A stretch of DNA of 5,953 bases from NCBI GenBank assembly GCA_011605715.1, contig JAAOZO010000177.1:1-5953 (forward strand). Direction: 5' to 3'. Both the position numbers and the translations under genes were made by a program. How positions within the stretch are numbered: the first letter of the stretch is position 1; each line of letters opens with the position of its first letter. Below, piece by piece: positions 1 to 5,702 of the stretch. Below the pieces are notes generated by a model. That model ran no database searches and was not told the DNA's origin. It saw nothing but the letters and a program-made list of their open reading frames with translations. This DNA is from Nitrososphaerota archaeon (GTDB lineage: Archaea > Thermoproteota > EX4484-205 > JAAOZO01).

Positions 1-924
1 CCATTTGTCAGCTGTTACGTAAAAAGATATCCGTCCGGTCTTTGCATTTACTACATACGCCCCATATCCAGGAGTGTAGGCGAGCCACATTATACCAATC
101 ATATCTGGATTTGGAAAAGCCACCCTGTAAGGAGGTTCTTCCTGTATGTCGACAAGAACGTAAGGTCTAGGCACCTCACAAAGAACTATCTTTATAGGTT
201 CTGGGAGATGAGCTCGAGCATCTTTCTCGAACTGTTCTTTGGACAAAGCCAGTTTCTCTTGCATTTGGTCGTAATTCAATGGTTTAAGTTCAATGAACCT
301 ACCTCCTCCAGTTTGATAGAACCTTGGGAGGAGAAGCCTAGACTCCACATACTTTTTGAGACTTTCTGAAAACTTAGCTACAGCATCCAGATACCTCTTC
401 CCAAGTTCCATCGTTCTTCTGCAATCTGAACTACAAGGTGCATGGGCAACTGCCCAAAACTCAATTGGAATAGACTGATCTCTTCCCTTTTCTAAAAACT
501 CTTCATAGGCCATAGCTCTTGAAGCAGGTCCTTTCCTTGCGTGTAACTCTACGCAACACTCAGGATAGCCATAAATTGCTCCCTCCAGCATAGTTAAAGC
601 CTTCATAAGTTCATCGTAGGCTTTCTTACTACTCGAAATAGCAGGATTTCCTTGAATGGTAGCAAAATAGGAGCGAAACTCTTCTATTTTCCTCTTCAAC
701 ATAGCAACTTCTTTATCGTAACAGACAGTCATCCAAGTTTGGTACGAGTCTTGTGGTCTTTCTTCAAAATGGATCAGGTTGTTCTTATCACAAAATTTCT
801 CAAACCAATCTCTAACTTCTAAGGGTACGACAAGGCTTGCAACAGGCTTCTCTTTCATCAACACTGCCACTAAGGAAACAATATCTCTAGCGTGGAGTTT
901 TGTGATAAGTTCTAGGTCCTGCAT
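1..924 (-). CDS. DUF483-like cysteine-rich protein, N-terminal 308 residues (partial)
   Basis: The frame is open from ATG (complement 924-922) to the window edge, giving 308 residues without a stop, so the C-terminus lies outside. The N-terminal ~110 residues are helical and charged. The core motif is YGYPECCVELHAR (residues 118-130), followed by WAVAHAPCSSDC (157-168). C123, C124, C164 and C168, with H128 and H161 nearby, form a likely metal site. This pattern resembles the archaeal DUF483 family (PF04467, from memory), whose function is unknown to me. A mostly beta segment follows (about 243-308). There is no signal peptide or membrane segment, so it is probably cytoplasmic. The next ATG in frame is residue 23, and the first ATG fits best because it gives a normal N-terminal helix. 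The gene is divergent from the glycosidase gene. I am sure it is coding and moderately sure of the family. No specific function should be assigned. Confidence 0.8.
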   Translation of the reverse strand, partial: MQDLELITKLHARDIVSLVAVLMKEKPVASLVVPLEVRDWFEKFCDKNNLIHFEERPQDSYQTWMTVCYDKEVAMLKRKIEEFRSYFATIQGNPAISSSKKAYDELMKALTMLEGAIYGYPECCVELHARKGPASRAMAYEEFLEKGRDQSIPIEFWAVAHAPCSSDCRRTMELGKRYLDAVAKFSESLKKYVESRLLLPRFYQTGGGRFIELKPLNYDQMQEKLALSKEQFEKDARAHLPEPIKIVLCEVPRPYVLVDIQEEPPYRVAFPNPDMIGIMWLAYTPGYGAYVVNAKTGRISFYVTADKW

Positions 925-954
925 TTGACCCTATATGCTCTTGGCTGTAGTTAG

Positions 955-963
955 ATTTTAAGC
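955..963 (-). promoter_or_regulatory. Possible TATA box for the DUF483-like gene
   Basis: Read on the minus strand, the sequence GCTTAAAAT lies about 31-39 bases upstream of the ATG at 924. That spacing would give a transcript with a short leader of roughly 5-10 bases. A second AT element, GCATATA (932-938), is too close to the start to be the TATA box. The call rests on composition and spacing only. Confidence 0.25.
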
Positions 964-1190
964 GTTTCGCTGTTGAAGCTAAAAGTTATTAGTCTTGAAG
1001 AAGTGTTGTTGATATTTGTTTACTTAGTATACTTCAAAAGAATGTCTCATGTTCAATAAGCTCTATCAAGAAAACTCTTAATTGGATAAAACTGAGAGTA
1101 AGGTAATCTTCACAATGGAGCTTTGAAAATACGAAACTAGCTGATCTCTAGCTAAAAGAGACTGAACTGAAGTAAAGGCATGTCTTAAAA

Positions 1191-1304
1191 CTATTTTTGC
1201 ATTACTTTCTTAGCAACTCTATAGCCCTCTCTCTTTCTCAGCTGAAACAGGTTTTTGTATCTATCGTAAAGCTCCTGCCAAAATTCGTGAATTCCTTCTA
1301 ACAC
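1191..1304 (-). pseudogene. 37-codon coding scrap, possible transposase linker relic
   Basis: From GTG (complement 1304-1302) to TAG (complement 1193-1191) the minus strand encodes 37 residues. They include GIHEFWQELYDRYKNLF and QLRKREGYRVAKKVMQK. The composition is protein-like, rich in aromatic and charged residues and likely helical. An in-frame TAA lies immediately upstream at 1307-1305, so it is either a tiny gene with a GTG start or the surviving end of a broken gene. Just upstream, the minus-strand CCATACTACT followed by AGTGTTA also occurs in the decayed element at 5345-5441. This hints that the scrap continues that element's protein sequence (helix-turn-helix region, then a linker). 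Function is unknown. A chance open frame remains possible, though the amino-acid content argues against it. Confidence 0.35.
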
Positions 1305-1308
1305 TTAA

Positions 1309-1318
1309 AGTAGTATGG
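1309..1318. repeat. 10-bp repeat AGTAGTATGG, copy 1
   Basis: The identical decamer occurs at 5365-5374. The match continues imperfectly on both sides: each copy is followed within a few bases by a GTTC-containing stretch, and on the minus strand both sit after an AAAA-rich run. This suggests common descent of two degraded copies rather than chance, although ten bases alone are weak evidence. Confidence 0.35.
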
Positions 1319-1405
1319 GACTGTTCTATGTTTTACTTAATAAGACGGGGATTTTTTAAATAGTAGACCAAAATATTTTTTCCAAAAGAAGACTTATCAT
1401 GAAAG

Positions 1406-1413
1406 TTTTTATA
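1406..1413 (+). promoter_or_regulatory. TATA box of the glycosidase gene
   Basis: TTTTTATA is centred about 26 bases before the ATG at 1436, and the purine-rich GAAAG before it could serve as a BRE. In archaea transcription starts about 25-27 bases downstream of the TATA centre, which places the start site at or next to the ATG. That predicts a leaderless mRNA, in agreement with the lack of a Shine-Dalgarno sequence. An earlier ATG at 1424 ends after four codons and another at 1399 after nine, so 1436 is the only sensible start. Confidence 0.5.
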
Positions 1414-1435
1414 GGAAATCAACGATGAAAATAAT

Positions 1436-2737
1436 ATGAGCCTAAAAAGCAAAAACTCGTCTCCAAGTGGAAATGTTGAAGCTTGGCTAAATGCGAACTT
1501 CTTAGGTAATGCTCTTCCACCTTTTTCTTTTGTTTACGATGGCAAGCATTCAAGCGATTTTATAAGGAATTGGAGGTTTTCAAAAGAAAAAATTAATGAA
1601 GATGAAAGTAAAGTAGAATGGATTTTTGCTTTTTCTGCTCCGGACAATAGTTTGGTTGTCCGTTGCGAAGCTGTAGCATTCAAGGATTTTCCTGCAGTTG
1701 AGTGGGTACTAAAGTTCAAGAACGAGAGCAAAACTGATACGCCAATAATTGCTAATATAAAGGCTCTTGATTGTATGTTCAAAGGAGAAGGAAATTTTAT
1801 CCTTCACAGGGCAAAGGGAAGCAACGCTCAAAGAGACGATTTTGCTCCCGTAGAAGAATCGTTAGACTCAAATATACAACTTAGAATCACTCCCTTAGGT
1901 GGCCGTTCCTCTAACACAACCTCTCTTCCCTTCTTCAATCTTGAGAACAAAGGAAAGGAAGGCGTAATAGTAGGAGTAGGCTGGTCGGGACAATGGGTGG
2001 CAGAATTTGCAAAGGATAAAAAAGGAGTAAAAGTGTCAGTAGGAATGGAGCTTGTCAATCTAAAGCTTTACCCTGATGAAGAAATAAGAACGCCACGCAT
2101 ACTGCTTCTTTTCTGGCAGGGAGATGATTATATAGGTTCAAAAAATCTTTTCCGCAAGTTTCTTGTAGTGCATCACATTCCAAAGGTTAACGGCATACCT
2201 GTTACATTACCTTTCTCTTGTAGCTCGTCCGGACCTCCAGATGAAGCCAACAATGCAAGTGTAGAAAATCAACTTGAAATTGTTGCTCCTTTCGTTAAAT
2301 ATTATGGCGTTGAATATCTTTGGATAGATGCAGGTTGGTTCGTAGGTGGGTGGCCAAATGGAGTCGGCAACTGGTTCCCTCGAGAAAATGGTTTTCCCAA
2401 CGGATTTCATCCTCTCGTTCAAGAGATAAAGAAGATGGGAATGAAGGGACTAATTTTATGGTTTGAGCTAGAAAGGGTTTTTCGGGGAACTTGGATCGAT
2501 AGAGAGCATCCTGATTGGGTTCTTCGTCTTCCTGGTAATCCCAATGGTCTTTTGAATCTTGGAAACGAGGAAGCTCTTACATGGTTAACGGACTACCTTT
2601 CTGAGATGATAAAAAGGGAAGAGATAAGCGTTTATCGGCAAGACTTTAACATGGATCCTCTTCCATACTGGCGTTCGGCCGATCCTCCGGATAGGCAAGG
2701 AATAACGGAAATTCGCTATGTAGAAGGGCTTATATAG
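1436..2737 (+). CDS. GH36 alpha-galactosidase-like glycosidase, N-terminal part (frameshifted)
   Basis: These 433 codons carry the N-terminal beta-sandwich (about 1-250) and most of the catalytic TIM barrel of a clan GH-D, GH36-type enzyme. Such enzymes hydrolyse terminal alpha-galactosides (melibiose or raffinose type) with retention. Visible motifs are HRAKGSNAQRDDF (124-136), YLWIDAGW (294-301), LILWFELERV (339-348), DREHPDWVL (355-363) and YRQDFNMDPLPYW (400-412), in which D403 is the expected nucleophile. The reading stops at TAG (2735-2737) after EGLI. Skipping one base at about 2732 instead gives GLYRLWDELLRRNPGL and joins the next frame, for a total of 671 residues, close to known archaeal GH36 enzymes of about 650. 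There is no signal peptide, so it is cytoplasmic. Residue 345 is Leu where the family usually has Pro (WFEPERV). The family call is firm, but substrate and activity are inferred. Confidence 0.85.
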   Translation: MSLKSKNSSPSGNVEAWLNANFLGNALPPFSFVYDGKHSSDFIRNWRFSKEKINEDESKVEWIFAFSAPDNSLVVRCEAVAFKDFPAVEWVLKFKNESKTDTPIIANIKALDCMFKGEGNFILHRAKGSNAQRDDFAPVEESLDSNIQLRITPLGGRSSNTTSLPFFNLENKGKEGVIVGVGWSGQWVAEFAKDKKGVKVSVGMELVNLKLYPDEEIRTPRILLLFWQGDDYIGSKNLFRKFLVVHHIPKVNGIPVTLPFSCSSSGPPDEANNASVENQLEIVAPFVKYYGVEYLWIDAGWFVGGWPNGVGNWFPRENGFPNGFHPLVQEIKKMGMKGLILWFELERVFRGTWIDREHPDWVLRLPGNPNGLLNLGNEEALTWLTDYLSEMIKREEISVYRQDFNMDPLPYWRSADPPDRQGITEIRYVEGLI

Positions 2738-2753
2738 GCTTTGGGATGAGCTG

Positions 2754-3452
2754 TTGAGGCGTAATCCTGGGTTAATCGTAGACAACTGTGCTTCTGGAGG
2801 AAGAAGAATAGATCTTGAAACCATCTCCAGAAGTGTTATGCTTTGGAGAACGGATTATCAATACTACGAACCAAACGGGCAGCAGTGCCACACGTATGGA
2901 ATAAGTTTTTATCTCCCAACAACTGCAACAAGCTGTGGATATCCTAACGCCTATCTTTGCAGAAGTGCTATGGGGAATGGAATGGGCCTTTGGGTTCCTT
3001 GGAGTCCTAATGCTTCTTACGAAGTATATCATAAATTCCTTCCATCAATAGTTGATTGGGATCCGTCGAAGCCATTTCCCTTGGAGTTGGCAAAAGGTTT
3101 AGTAGATGAATTCAAGAAAGCAAGGCCGTTCTTCTATGGAGACTACTACCCTCTATCTCCTTACAGTATAAGCGATGATGCTTGGATAGCTTACCAATTT
3201 CACAGAGATGATTTAAAGGGAGGAATAGTTCTAGTTTTCAGGAGACAGAATTGCTCGATGAAGAATTTCATTGTAAAGTTTAAAGGGCTTAACTCCCCTT
3301 CATACTATGAGCTTTTGATTAGTGACGATAATTTAGAAAAGAATAGACACGTTTTTACTGGGAAACAGCTGACGGAAGGGATATTTTTTGACGATAGAGC
3401 AGGCGCCTGGTTCTCTCTTGATATTCTACAAGGAGAGTCAATAATATTATAA
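2754..3452 (+). CDS. GH36 alpha-galactosidase-like glycosidase, C-terminal part
   Basis: This is the continuation of the gene at 1436 in the +1 frame. The listed start is a TTG (Leu) that is probably not a real initiation site. The frame is open back to 2724, and its upstream codons (LYRLWDEL) complete the family sequence. It carries NCASGGRRIDLE (residues 11-22 of this fragment) and LWRTDYQ (30-36). The Asp of WRTD (residue 34, or 473 in the joined protein) is the expected acid/base catalyst. The rest of the barrel follows, then a C-terminal beta domain ending in TAA. Without the first part the fragment lacks the nucleophile and half the barrel, so it cannot be active alone. No other stop or shift is seen in its 232 codons, so the break is recent, bypassed in translation, or a sequencing error. 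Confidence 0.85.
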   Translation: MRRNPGLIVDNCASGGRRIDLETISRSVMLWRTDYQYYEPNGQQCHTYGISFYLPTTATSCGYPNAYLCRSAMGNGMGLWVPWSPNASYEVYHKFLPSIVDWDPSKPFPLELAKGLVDEFKKARPFFYGDYYPLSPYSISDDAWIAYQFHRDDLKGGIVLVFRRQNCSMKNFIVKFKGLNSPSYYELLISDDNLEKNRHVFTGKQLTEGIFFDDRAGAWFSLDILQGESIIL

Positions 3453-3713
3453 AAGGCTAAATATTGCATAGCTCTTTAAAAATTCAAGATTCTTTGTGCC
3501 AAAAATCTAAGAAAAGACTAACTTTTGTTCATTTTTAGGAAGCTTGTAAATTACTTTTTAAAATAAAACTTTTCATATGAACTAAGCAAAAATAGCTTTT
3601 TCTAAATTGTTTACCAAAATTTATGTTTTGCTAATATTAGCCTTCTTTTATGGAAATAACTCTCTTTCTTTACATTGAGGATAGACCAGCGCCAACAAAA
3701 AATATTTTTTATT
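3453..3713. other. AT-rich gap downstream of the glycosidase
   Basis: About 260 bases of very AT-rich sequence with many stops in all frames. Apart from a T-rich tract that may end transcription, I see no coding remnant, RNA gene or clear repeat. Confidence 0.45.
3521..3537 (+). terminator. Possible T-rich terminator after the glycosidase
   Basis: The sequence ACTTTTGTTCATTTTTA lies about 70 bases after the stop codon. Archaeal RNA polymerase often terminates at such U-runs without a hairpin. The surrounding AT-richness makes chance T-runs common, so this is tentative. Confidence 0.3.
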
Positions 3714-3990
3714 TTTCAGTAAGTTCTTTCAATAGAACAAAACAAATCAAAACCTTACTCTATTGGCCAGATAAGAACTAGGTTCTCATTTGGAAAAGCA
3801 AACGTTGAACTGTCTTATCCTTCTCTTTAGTTCAGAGAACCATTGTTCAATTGAATTCCTTATCCCAAAATAGGAACCTAGGTTCCTACCGCCTCCTGTC
3901 TTAAGGAACTTCACTGGCCAATTGTACCATAGTTACTATCAGTATAAACTGCAACTTCTAGGAAAAGATTTTCTTTTAAGCCTTAAGTCA
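3714..3990 (-). pseudogene. Decayed DDE transposase, C-terminal half
   Basis: The minus strand encodes a broken transposase. The frame 3982-3914 reads LKENLFLEVAVYTDSNYG and then TIGQ, with VYTDS the likely second catalytic Asp. One base is lost at about 3912-3916. The frame 3914-3786 continues KFLKTGGGRNLGSYFGIR and then NSIEQWFSELKRRIRQF, where the Glu of NSIEQWF is the likely third catalytic residue. After an in-frame TGA the same frame gives EPSSYLANRVRF, TGA, FVLFY, TGA, which looks like a normal transposase C-terminus. The N-terminal half is missing, and decay becomes unreadable near 3985, close to the ATPase promoter. An IS6/IS240-like family is my best guess. With at least one frameshift and three stops it cannot be functional. 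The transposase call is confident; the exact IS family is not. Confidence 0.75.
3871..3888. repeat. 18-bp perfect palindrome inside the transposase relic
   Basis: TAGGAACCTAGGTTCCTA is perfectly self-complementary. It lies within the stretch encoding GGRNLGSYFG of the transposase relic, so coding origin explains most of it. A related shorter inverted repeat, AGAACTAGGTTCT, lies at 3775-3787. Confidence 0.6.
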
Positions 3991-4012
3991 AGAGTTTTCA
4001 GTTTCCAAAAGG

Positions 4013-4022
4013 TTTATATAAA
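4013..4022 (+). promoter_or_regulatory. TATA box of the ATPase gene
   Basis: TTTATATAAA is a textbook archaeal TATA box, preceded by the purine-rich AAAAGG (BRE-like). Its centre lies only about 13-14 bases before the ATG at 4031 but about 28 before the GTG at 4046. Since archaeal transcription starts about 25 bases downstream of the TATA centre, the predicted start site falls near 4043. That favours leaderless translation from the GTG. Confidence 0.65.
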
Positions 4023-4055
4023 GTATACTCATGAGTATAATACCCGTGAGTATAC
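4023..4055. promoter_or_regulatory. Palindromic repeats over the ATPase start, putative operator
   Basis: TATACTCATGAGTATA (4024-4039) is a perfect 16-bp palindrome centred on the upstream ATG. A third half-site, GAGTATAC (4048-4055), pairs perfectly with GTATACTC (4023-4030), and TGAGTATA repeats directly at 4032-4039 and 4047-4054, 15 bases apart. The cluster sits between the TATA box and the first codons, where a bound protein would block transcription initiation. The binding protein is unknown, and autoregulation by the ATPase's winged helix is a guess. Confidence 0.5.
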
Positions 4056-5344
4056 CATTTTACGATAGGAAAGCGGAACTTTCAGCCTTAGAGGAAGCAG
4101 TTTCCTCAAATAGGGCCGAGTTAATCATCCTTTATGGCCGTAGGAGGATAGGGAAGACTGCGCTCTCGAGAAAGCTCCTTGAACAACATCCGGGCGCCTA
4201 CGTTTACGTTGGGAGCTCAAGCGTTAGAGAATTCCTGACGAATGCCTCAAGGGCCGTGGGCAGGACTTTCACTTCCCTGGACGGTTTCTTGGAGTACGTC
4301 TTCTTGGAGTTTGGCAGAGAGAACAAAATTTTGGTTTTAGATGAGTACCAAAGGATTTCGAAGAAGCTCTCACCTAGAATACAGTATCATTGGGATGCAA
4401 GTGCAAGGAAAAGCTGGGTTAAACTCATACTACTTGGTTCAACGATTGAGATAATAGAAAGGGACATCAGTTACACTGGTCCACTCTACGGACGGGCAAC
4501 TAGAGTAATCAGACTAAACGGATTCGACTATGAAACTGTGAGGGAAATATTCGGCGAGAAAAGGGAAGAAGAAATCATAAAGATATATTCTATTTTGGGA
4601 GGAACTCCGCACTACCTAATGTTGTATGAAAGAACCAAGACAATAGAAGAAAACATCAGGAACATGTTCCTAAGCCCAGGAGCACCTCTCTACGAGGAAG
4701 TTGAAAGGTTATTGTCTACTGAGTTAAGGGATTCTTCGAGGTACCTTGAGATACTCGAGGCGATAAGCATGGGAAAGACAACTCTAAAAGAGATATCAGA
4801 TTACACTAGCTTAGAGAGGAGTCAATTGAAGAAGTATCTACTCATCCTCGAGAAGTTAACACTGATAGAGCGCGAGGCAAGCATAATAGGAAAGGGGATA
4901 CCGAGGTACAAGTTCAGGGATAACTTCTTTAACTTCTATATGAGGTTTATCCATCCAAACGTTCCGTTTATAGAGTTAAGGCAGGAGGAATACGTCTTAA
5001 ACAATATAATTAAAGAATTGCAGCAGTACGTAGGCAGAATCTTTGAAAAAATATGTTTGTCTGTTCTTTCAAAGAAATTTCACGGATACAAAGTTGGAGC
5101 ATACTGGGACAGAGAGGGGAACGAAGTAGATGCGGTAGCTGTAAGCGAAGGAAAAGCGATTTTCTTCGAATGTAAAATGGGAAAAATAGATCGATCTGAT
5201 GCAATAAAGTTCAAGGGGAAAACATCTGTTTTAGCAGAGAAACTAAACCTCAAAAACTTTAAAAGATACTTCGTAGTGCCCGAGAAAGACATGGATGCGA
5301 TAGATGACATAGAAATCCTAGAACTTAAACAGTTACTATCTTAA
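4031..5344 (+). CDS. Archaeal AAA-type ATPase with C-terminal DUF234 nuclease-like domain
   Basis: This 437-residue protein belongs to the archaeal ATPase_2 class (PF01637) with a C-terminal DUF234 domain (PF03008). Its biological role is not established, and links to mobile DNA or defence have been proposed for relatives. The Walker A motif is GRRRIGKT (36-43) and Walker B is ILVLDEYQ (100-107). A sensor-like LLGSTIEIIERD (134-145) precedes PLYGRATRVIRLNGFDY (151-167). A winged helix-turn-helix follows at about 235-285 (TTLKEISDYTSLERSQLKKYL). The C-terminal part has GRIFEKIC (335-342), then GNEVDAVAV (363-371) and AIFFECKMG (376-384). D367, E380 and K382 make a complete PD-(D/E)XK signature. 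There are no membrane segments. The ATG start gives MSIIPVSIPF; the GTG at 4046 removes five residues and fits both the TATA spacing and the usual family start just before the FxDR motif. The gene is single, with transposase relics on both sides. Confidence 0.9.
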   Translation: MSIIPVSIPFYDRKAELSALEEAVSSNRAELIILYGRRRIGKTALSRKLLEQHPGAYVYVGSSSVREFLTNASRAVGRTFTSLDGFLEYVFLEFGRENKILVLDEYQRISKKLSPRIQYHWDASARKSWVKLILLGSTIEIIERDISYTGPLYGRATRVIRLNGFDYETVREIFGEKREEEIIKIYSILGGTPHYLMLYERTKTIEENIRNMFLSPGAPLYEEVERLLSTELRDSSRYLEILEAISMGKTTLKEISDYTSLERSQLKKYLLILEKLTLIEREASIIGKGIPRYKFRDNFFNFYMRFIHPNVPFIELRQEEYVLNNIIKELQQYVGRIFEKICLSVLSKKFHGYKVGAYWDREGNEVDAVAVSEGKAIFFECKMGKIDRSDAIKFKGKTSVLAEKLNLKNFKRYFVVPEKDMDAIDDIEILELKQLLS

Positions 5345-5441
5345 CACTCTTTTCACCAAAATCCAGTAGTATGGAAAACAGTTCACTTTTAACCTCTCAA
5401 GAACAAGTTGACGATGTATATCAATAGTTTAGGATGAACTA
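5345..5441 (-). pseudogene. Decayed coding relic with helix-turn-helix-like segment
   Basis: Minus-strand frame 5419-5346 reads through IHRQLVLERLKVNCF and then PYYWILVKRVL without a stop, up to the end of the ATPase gene. A TAA lies just upstream at about 5427. The pattern of a short helical stretch followed by YYWILVKRVL resembles the helix-turn-helix region at the N-terminus of IS6-like archaeal transposases. It follows a possible start at 5501, with the frame broken in between. It is cut off at 5345 by the ATPase gene. It has no function as it stands, and the assignment to a transposase rests on pattern only. Confidence 0.4.
5406..5418. repeat. 13-bp direct repeat AGTTGACGATGTA, copy 1
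   Basis: The identical 13-mer lies at 5690-5702, and each copy is preceded by the octamer ACCAAAAT (5355-5362 and 5665-5672). On the minus strand the 13-mer falls in the HRQL codons of the relic. Two ordered shared blocks indicate two degraded copies of one sequence, the second with a deletion of about 26 bases. Confidence 0.6.
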
Positions 5442-5501
5442 ATTATAGGTAGAATGGACGGTGCTCGGCTTGAAGCGATATCTTTTTCTCGATAAAGGCA
5501 T
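5439..5501 (-). pseudogene. Possible transposase N-terminus relic (20 codons)
   Basis: ATG (complement 5501-5499) opens a 20-codon frame beginning MPLSRKRYRFKPSTVHS and ending at TAG (5441-5439). The basic KRYRFKPSTV stretch looks like the N-terminus of archaeal IS6-type transposases. An AT element (CTTATAAATATT on the minus strand, 5508-5519) precedes it. The protein sequence appears to resume in another frame in the relic at 5345-5427, so this is a broken gene start rather than a small gene. Confidence 0.35.
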
Positions 5502-5531
5502 TAAGCTAATATTTATAAGAGTTAAACGCTA

Positions 5532-5678
5532 TTTGAGAGTATAAATTAGTGAAGCTTCATCTCCCTGAACCTCCTTCAAAAGAGAATCAAAATATCTCAG
5601 GAGTTATCGCGTCTCGCAAATAGGAGGCTTAGCTATTAACTTCTTCCTCTTCACAGTTGTTTTAACCAAAATACGGGA
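5532..5678 (-). pseudogene. 49-codon coding scrap with one internal stop
   Basis: The minus-strand frame from 5678 reads ILVKTTVKRKKLIAKPP, then a TAA at 5606-5604, then LLRYFDSLLKEVQGDEAS and IYTLK, and stops at TAG (5531-5529). The beginning (ILVK) and the DNA just upstream match the relic at 5345-5441, so the first part is probably a second, deleted copy of that element. The family of the remainder is not recognisable. The protein-like composition supports former coding, but a chance open frame cannot be excluded. Confidence 0.3.
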
Positions 5679-5689
5679 CTATGAATCTT

Positions 5690-5702
5690 AGTTGACGATG
5701 TA
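5690..5702. repeat. 13-bp direct repeat AGTTGACGATGTA, copy 2
   Basis: This is the second copy of the 13-mer at 5406-5418. On the minus strand it overlaps the end of a 29-codon frame (about 5789-5690) that includes LDQGNLNIRLKILFDKDL and ends in YIVN before TAA. I do not recognise that frame. Confidence 0.6.

Larger units (their letters stand above)
925..1435. other. AT-rich intergenic region between divergent genes
   Basis: This 511-bp gap separates two divergent genes. It holds a probable short minus-strand coding scrap (1191-1304), the putative promoters of both flanking genes, and a 10-base motif at 1309-1318 that recurs near 5370. A minus-strand frame open for about 38 codons around 1035-1150 has no recognisable protein pattern. 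I see no tRNA, CRISPR or strong hairpin here. Confidence 0.5.

Noticed and set aside
1129..1156. CTAG/AGCT-rich inverted repeat, possible hairpin
   Set aside because: The arms are short and imperfect, and there is no adjacent T-run or gene end, so no function can be assigned.
1399..1428. Nine-codon upstream frame MKVFIGNQR before the glycosidase
   Set aside because: It overlaps the TATA box and would not be in the predicted leaderless transcript. It is too short to support.
925..1435. tRNA, CRISPR or C/D-box RNA in the intergenic gaps
   Set aside because: I looked for cloverleaf arms, regularly spaced repeats and paired C and D boxes in all gaps and found no convincing candidate.
1534..1782. 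Minus-strand open frame of 82 codons inside the glycosidase gene
   Set aside because: It is antisense to a well-supported GH36 coding region and has no family motif. The same applies to the other antisense frames within 1828-3032 and 5010-5310.
3871..3888. 18-bp perfect palindrome TAGGAACCTAGGTTCCTA as a regulatory operator
   Set aside because: It lies inside the transposase relic and simply encodes RNLGS on the minus strand. It is about 140 bases from the ATPase promoter, so an operator role is not needed to explain it.
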